64,000 bases of DNA from Ottelia alismoides (lineage: Eukaryota > Streptophyta > Magnoliopsida > Alismatales > Hydrocharitaceae). Positions 61,186 to 64,000 of the stretch are shown here, in pieces. Each line of letters opens with the position of its first letter. Position 1 is the first letter of the stretch. Where the stretch lies: positions 124,001-188,000 of the forward strand of contig JAZKJV010010626.1 of NCBI GenBank assembly GCA_037367405.1. The letters run 5' to 3'. A model generated the notes under the pieces. The model was not told where the DNA came from. It saw only the letters and a program-made list of their open reading frames with translations, and did no database searches. A program made the position numbers and the translations under genes.

Positions 61186-63954
61186 ATGATGGGACGAAGA
61201 TCTCTTAGGCCGACCTTGTCGGCGCCGCTATCCAGCACTCCTCCTTATTCATCTAGGAATAACTCGGAGAGTCCGCTCTCCGAGCCCGAGTTCACATCCA
61301 CCCTGTTCCCCCTCGACCACCCTTCCCATTCTCCTTCCCTCAGTCCAATCATTTCAGAGTTCAGTGAATCACAGAATTCGACTCATTCAACAGCACCTGA
61401 AATGGCCTCTTTTGCATTTTCAGAGAATCCAGTAATGGCAGACAGAGGCGAGCACCCAGATGACCACGACCATCCTCCGTTCATTATTGACCAAGTGGCC
61501 ATCAACAATTCATTGCTAGCATCCCTGGAGAATATGCAGAGACAGATCCGTGACCAGGGTGCATTCATGGGTGACCTTATGAGAGAGATTGCACAGATGA
61601 GAGAGAACAGACCTGGAGGAGGCGGTGGCGGAGAAGGAGGAGGACCCGATGCAGGAGGCGACCCAGACGGTGAGCGACCGCCACAGACTATCATGAGGGA
61701 ACTTCACAACCCAGCTTCGTCCCTCACTCACCGGTGGATCAGACTCCCACCAATCCATGGAGACTTCGAGCTTCGGCACAACACGATTCAGATGCTACCC
61801 AAATTTCATGGGTTGCCGACCGAAGAGCCGCACCTCCATCTCCAAGAGTTCGAAATGATATGCAGCACTATCCACGATCGGCTGTTGACCGAGGACACTA
61901 TCAAGATGATCGCCTTCCCATTCTCATTGGTTGATCGAGCCGCATATTGGCTCAAGCATCTAGGGCGATTTGTCGACACTTGGGCAGATCTCCGGTCCGT
62001 ATATTTGAAGAAATACTATCCTCTCGGCCGGACAAACGCAACTCGAGCCATGATCAGCAATTTCACCATGATCCCAAATGAACAGTTCCATGAAGCATGG
62101 GATCGATTTAGAGAGCTCATAGACCGGTGTCCACATCACGATATCTCCAAGCCCCACCTGGTGCAGAGTTTCTTCTGTGGGCTGACACCGGAGCTGCAGG
62201 GGCTTGTGAACGCCTCTTGCGGTGGGTCATATTTCTCCAAGGGAGAAGACGACGTCTGGGCCATTTATGAGGTAATGGCAGAGAACTCCACAGTAATGAC
62301 CCAGGCCAGAGTCTACACTCAGCAGAAGCCCCCGCAAGGAGCGGGATCATTTCAGAGGATCGCACGCATCGATGCCGGGCCCAGCACAACGTCGGTAGCC
62401 GCAGCCCAAGCCGAATCAACCGCAGCCGACATGGGCATAATCAGTGAAAAGCTGGACCGCATGGAGATCCTGGAAAAGAAGCAGAACCAAGGTCTAGCCC
62501 AGATGGACCTTCTGACCAAAACAATGAGTGACCTGAAGACTCAAATTCTCTGTATTCAGGAGGCACAAGCCCATTCTCAACAGCCTCCCAGGTCACAGGT
62601 TGCTTCCAGCAGCAACAATCCCAACCAGGCCTCCACCTCATACCGCCAGGTGAACCATATCCAGGCGGAGCCGGTTCCATTGCTGCAGTACCATCCAGAG
62701 CAACCGCCATCTCAGGAGACTCAGATGGTGGTTTATCAGCCAGAGCAACCACTGGCAGTTCTTCCTCCACCCTCCTTCGAGCAGGAACCGTTGATGGAAG
62801 TCAACGGGATTTGGTATGATCGATACCCGCAGCCCGCAATCCGTAGAGATCACCCCAGATTCCGTTGGGGTAATGGTGGATCCTCATCCCAACAGCATTC
62901 CCCTGCTCAAGGACAGCAGAACGGCCAGCCACAGCAGCACAACCAGCAGCCCCAGTACAACCAGCCCCAGCAGTATCAGAGTGGTCCTCGTCCCGCCTAT
63001 CAGGGACAGCAGTGGAGGCAGCGACAGTCGCCTCAGCATTCTTATCACCAGCCTCCCCCCCAATATCAGCAGCAATACCAGCAGCAGCAGCCCCATGTCC
63101 AGCAGGGACAGACATCCGGTTCTCAGAGTCCAGCCTATGAGAACCCAGCTCTTGATGATCTTGCCCGCTTGCTATCCGAACAACGAGCATCTTTCAGGCA
63201 AGAAATGGATGAGTTCCGGCAGGAGATGCGGGACATCATCAAAGGCAAAGCCGCCATACCCGCTCAGATCGAACCCAATCCTAATAATTTAAAAAGAAAA
63301 TCTGAGCAGGTAGAGTTCACAGAGGACACCTCTCCTAGTGATGATTTGAATGACATATCTTATTCCTATTATGATGCTGATTTTGTTACTACTAGGAGCG
63401 GTAGGATGCCAGCCGGCGGCGCCTCTTCTGAGCGACAACCCGATGCCGAACCAGGAGCGCCAGAGGAGCAGAGGAGCGGTGCTGATGCCGCTACAGATGA
63501 TATTGAAGACGGTGGTGCTGATGCCACCAACGATGGAGTCCAGGACGACGGTGCTGATACCGTCGTGATACCAGATGCAGACGGTGGTGCTGATGCCACC
63601 ATTTTGGATGCTGAACCAGAGCGCGGTGCTGATGCCGCGAAGACAGGTGCTAGTGGTGATGCTGAGGCCACCACATCTACTTTTGTTGAGCCATCTTCTG
63701 TGATGCCACCACTTTTTGTATCTAGTGACTATGGGAAGAAAAACAAAAGCAAAAATGTGAATAAAGGAAAGGTTTCTGTTCAAATTACGGATCCATATGT
63801 GATGAATGATGATGATTGTATGGATTCTCCATCTTCACAGGCACAGGGACCGATTCCTAGTCCTCCATCTGAGGAGGCCCCTACCATCCCCTTCCCTGAG
63901 GCACTCCGCCGAGCGAAGGGGAATAAAAAAGAAAATCCCAAAAAGAACCAATAG
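61186..63954 (+). CDS. Gag (with start of protease region) of Gypsy element B
   Basis: I chose the ATG at 61186 (MMGRRSLRPT), 922 residues, because element A starts at the same place; the frame is open 41 codons further upstream. Residues about 203-368 are a Retrotrans_gag domain (LPKFHGLPTEEPHLHLQEFE, IAFPFSLVDRAAYWLKHLG, DLRSVYLKKYYP). A coiled-coil-like stretch (about 415-465), a Gln/Pro-rich region (about 485-645), a second helix (EQRASFRQEMDEFRQEM), and FVTTRSGRMP, the lead-in to protease in Athila-like elements, follow. Then come degenerate GGADAT repeats and TIPFPEALRRAKG. A TAG ends the frame, but matching sequence continues in frame after it. Confidence 0.85.
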   Translation: MMGRRSLRPTLSAPLSSTPPYSSRNNSESPLSEPEFTSTLFPLDHPSHSPSLSPIISEFSESQNSTHSTAPEMASFAFSENPVMADRGEHPDDHDHPPFIIDQVAINNSLLASLENMQRQIRDQGAFMGDLMREIAQMRENRPGGGGGGEGGGPDAGGDPDGERPPQTIMRELHNPASSLTHRWIRLPPIHGDFELRHNTIQMLPKFHGLPTEEPHLHLQEFEMICSTIHDRLLTEDTIKMIAFPFSLVDRAAYWLKHLGRFVDTWADLRSVYLKKYYPLGRTNATRAMISNFTMIPNEQFHEAWDRFRELIDRCPHHDISKPHLVQSFFCGLTPELQGLVNASCGGSYFSKGEDDVWAIYEVMAENSTVMTQARVYTQQKPPQGAGSFQRIARIDAGPSTTSVAAAQAESTAADMGIISEKLDRMEILEKKQNQGLAQMDLLTKTMSDLKTQILCIQEAQAHSQQPPRSQVASSSNNPNQASTSYRQVNHIQAEPVPLLQYHPEQPPSQETQMVVYQPEQPLAVLPPPSFEQEPLMEVNGIWYDRYPQPAIRRDHPRFRWGNGGSSSQQHSPAQGQQNGQPQQHNQQPQYNQPQQYQSGPRPAYQGQQWRQRQSPQHSYHQPPPQYQQQYQQQQPHVQQGQTSGSQSPAYENPALDDLARLLSEQRASFRQEMDEFRQEMRDIIKGKAAIPAQIEPNPNNLKRKSEQVEFTEDTSPSDDLNDISYSYYDADFVTTRSGRMPAGGASSERQPDAEPGAPEEQRSGADAATDDIEDGGADATNDGVQDDGADTVVIPDADGGADATILDAEPERGADAAKTGASGDAEATTSTFVEPSSVMPPLFVSSDYGKKNKSKNVNKGKVSVQITDPYVMNDDDCMDSPSSQAQGPIPSPPSEEAPTIPFPEALRRAKGNKKENPKKNQ
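63410..63680 (+). repeat. GGADAT coding repeats in gag B
   Basis: Degenerate units built on GGTGGTGCTGATGCCACC recur at least five times, coding for runs of Gly-Ala-Asp-Ala with acidic spacers. Confidence 0.75.
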
Positions 63955-64000
63955 GTAGAGTTCGGCAACGAGATGATTGACAGATTTCATATTCAGCTGA

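Larger units (their letters stand above)
55563..64000 (+). mobile_element. Gypsy-type element B (5' part, cut by window end)
   Basis: Starts TGATGAATCCACATTTCATC, like element A, and shares with A the AGGAATAAAGTAGGGGGAGA block near the LTR start, the LTR intron plan, the tRNA-Asp-like primer site, the leader stem-loop and the MGR-starting gag. The 3' part lies outside the window, so it is unknown whether pol is present. Left flank is GTACA. Confidence 0.88.

Overview
The window is nuclear DNA of a flowering plant. It holds one intact-looking host gene with spliced exons, an ADP-ribosylation factor (ARF1-type GTPase), in a sea of plant-type transposons: Copia and Gypsy LTR elements with tRNA-iMet or tRNA-Asp primer sites, a TRIM, Tourist-like, hAT-like and Mutator-like elements, and LINE remnants. 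The GC-rich first ARF exon and the Tourist-type MITEs lean towards a monocot, but the species cannot be told from the sequence.

Layout. 0.6-1.9 kb: a Mutator-like element with a 9-bp target duplication around a GC-rich cargo. 2.2-2.4 kb: a Tourist-like MITE. 2.8-7.2 kb: a minus-strand Copia element with very short, identical LTRs. Its gag is missing and a piece of a host threonyl-tRNA synthetase lies there instead, fused in frame to the protease. 8.3-15.0 kb: the ARF gene (five coding exons, 180 residues) with a 4.5-kb first intron containing Copia, SINE-like and LINE debris. 15.1-17.3 kb: a hAT-like element just behind the ARF stop codon, itself carrying a nested 170-bp foldback MITE. 17.8-30.2 kb: gene-poor DNA with a KH-domain gene fragment, further hAT-like elements, a solo TRIM LTR, a second Tourist copy and a long-inverted-repeat element.

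29.3-47.0 kb is a nested stack. A faint Mutator-like pair of ends encloses a complete TRIM (30.2-30.8 kb) and a decayed Copia element (31.2-46.7 kb). The 3' LTR of that Copia was split by a young 12.7-kb Gypsy-type element with 3.7-kb LTRs and a single 654-codon gag-like ORF. 47.0-48.6 kb is a dead LINE. 49.0-55.4 kb is a second Copia element with all domains but several stops and frameshifts; it landed in an unrecognised host gene fragment. 55.6-64.0 kb is the 5' part of a second, related Gypsy element with a 3.8-kb LTR and a 922-codon gag cut by the window edge.

The most interesting signals are in the mobile DNA: the synthetase capture, the LTR-borne intron with five successive acceptor-like sites, the covarying hairpin array that repeats the polypurine tract, a leader stem-loop shared by the two Gypsy elements, and an in-frame UAG inside the second element's gag-protease frame. 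All similarities are by eye; no database search was possible.
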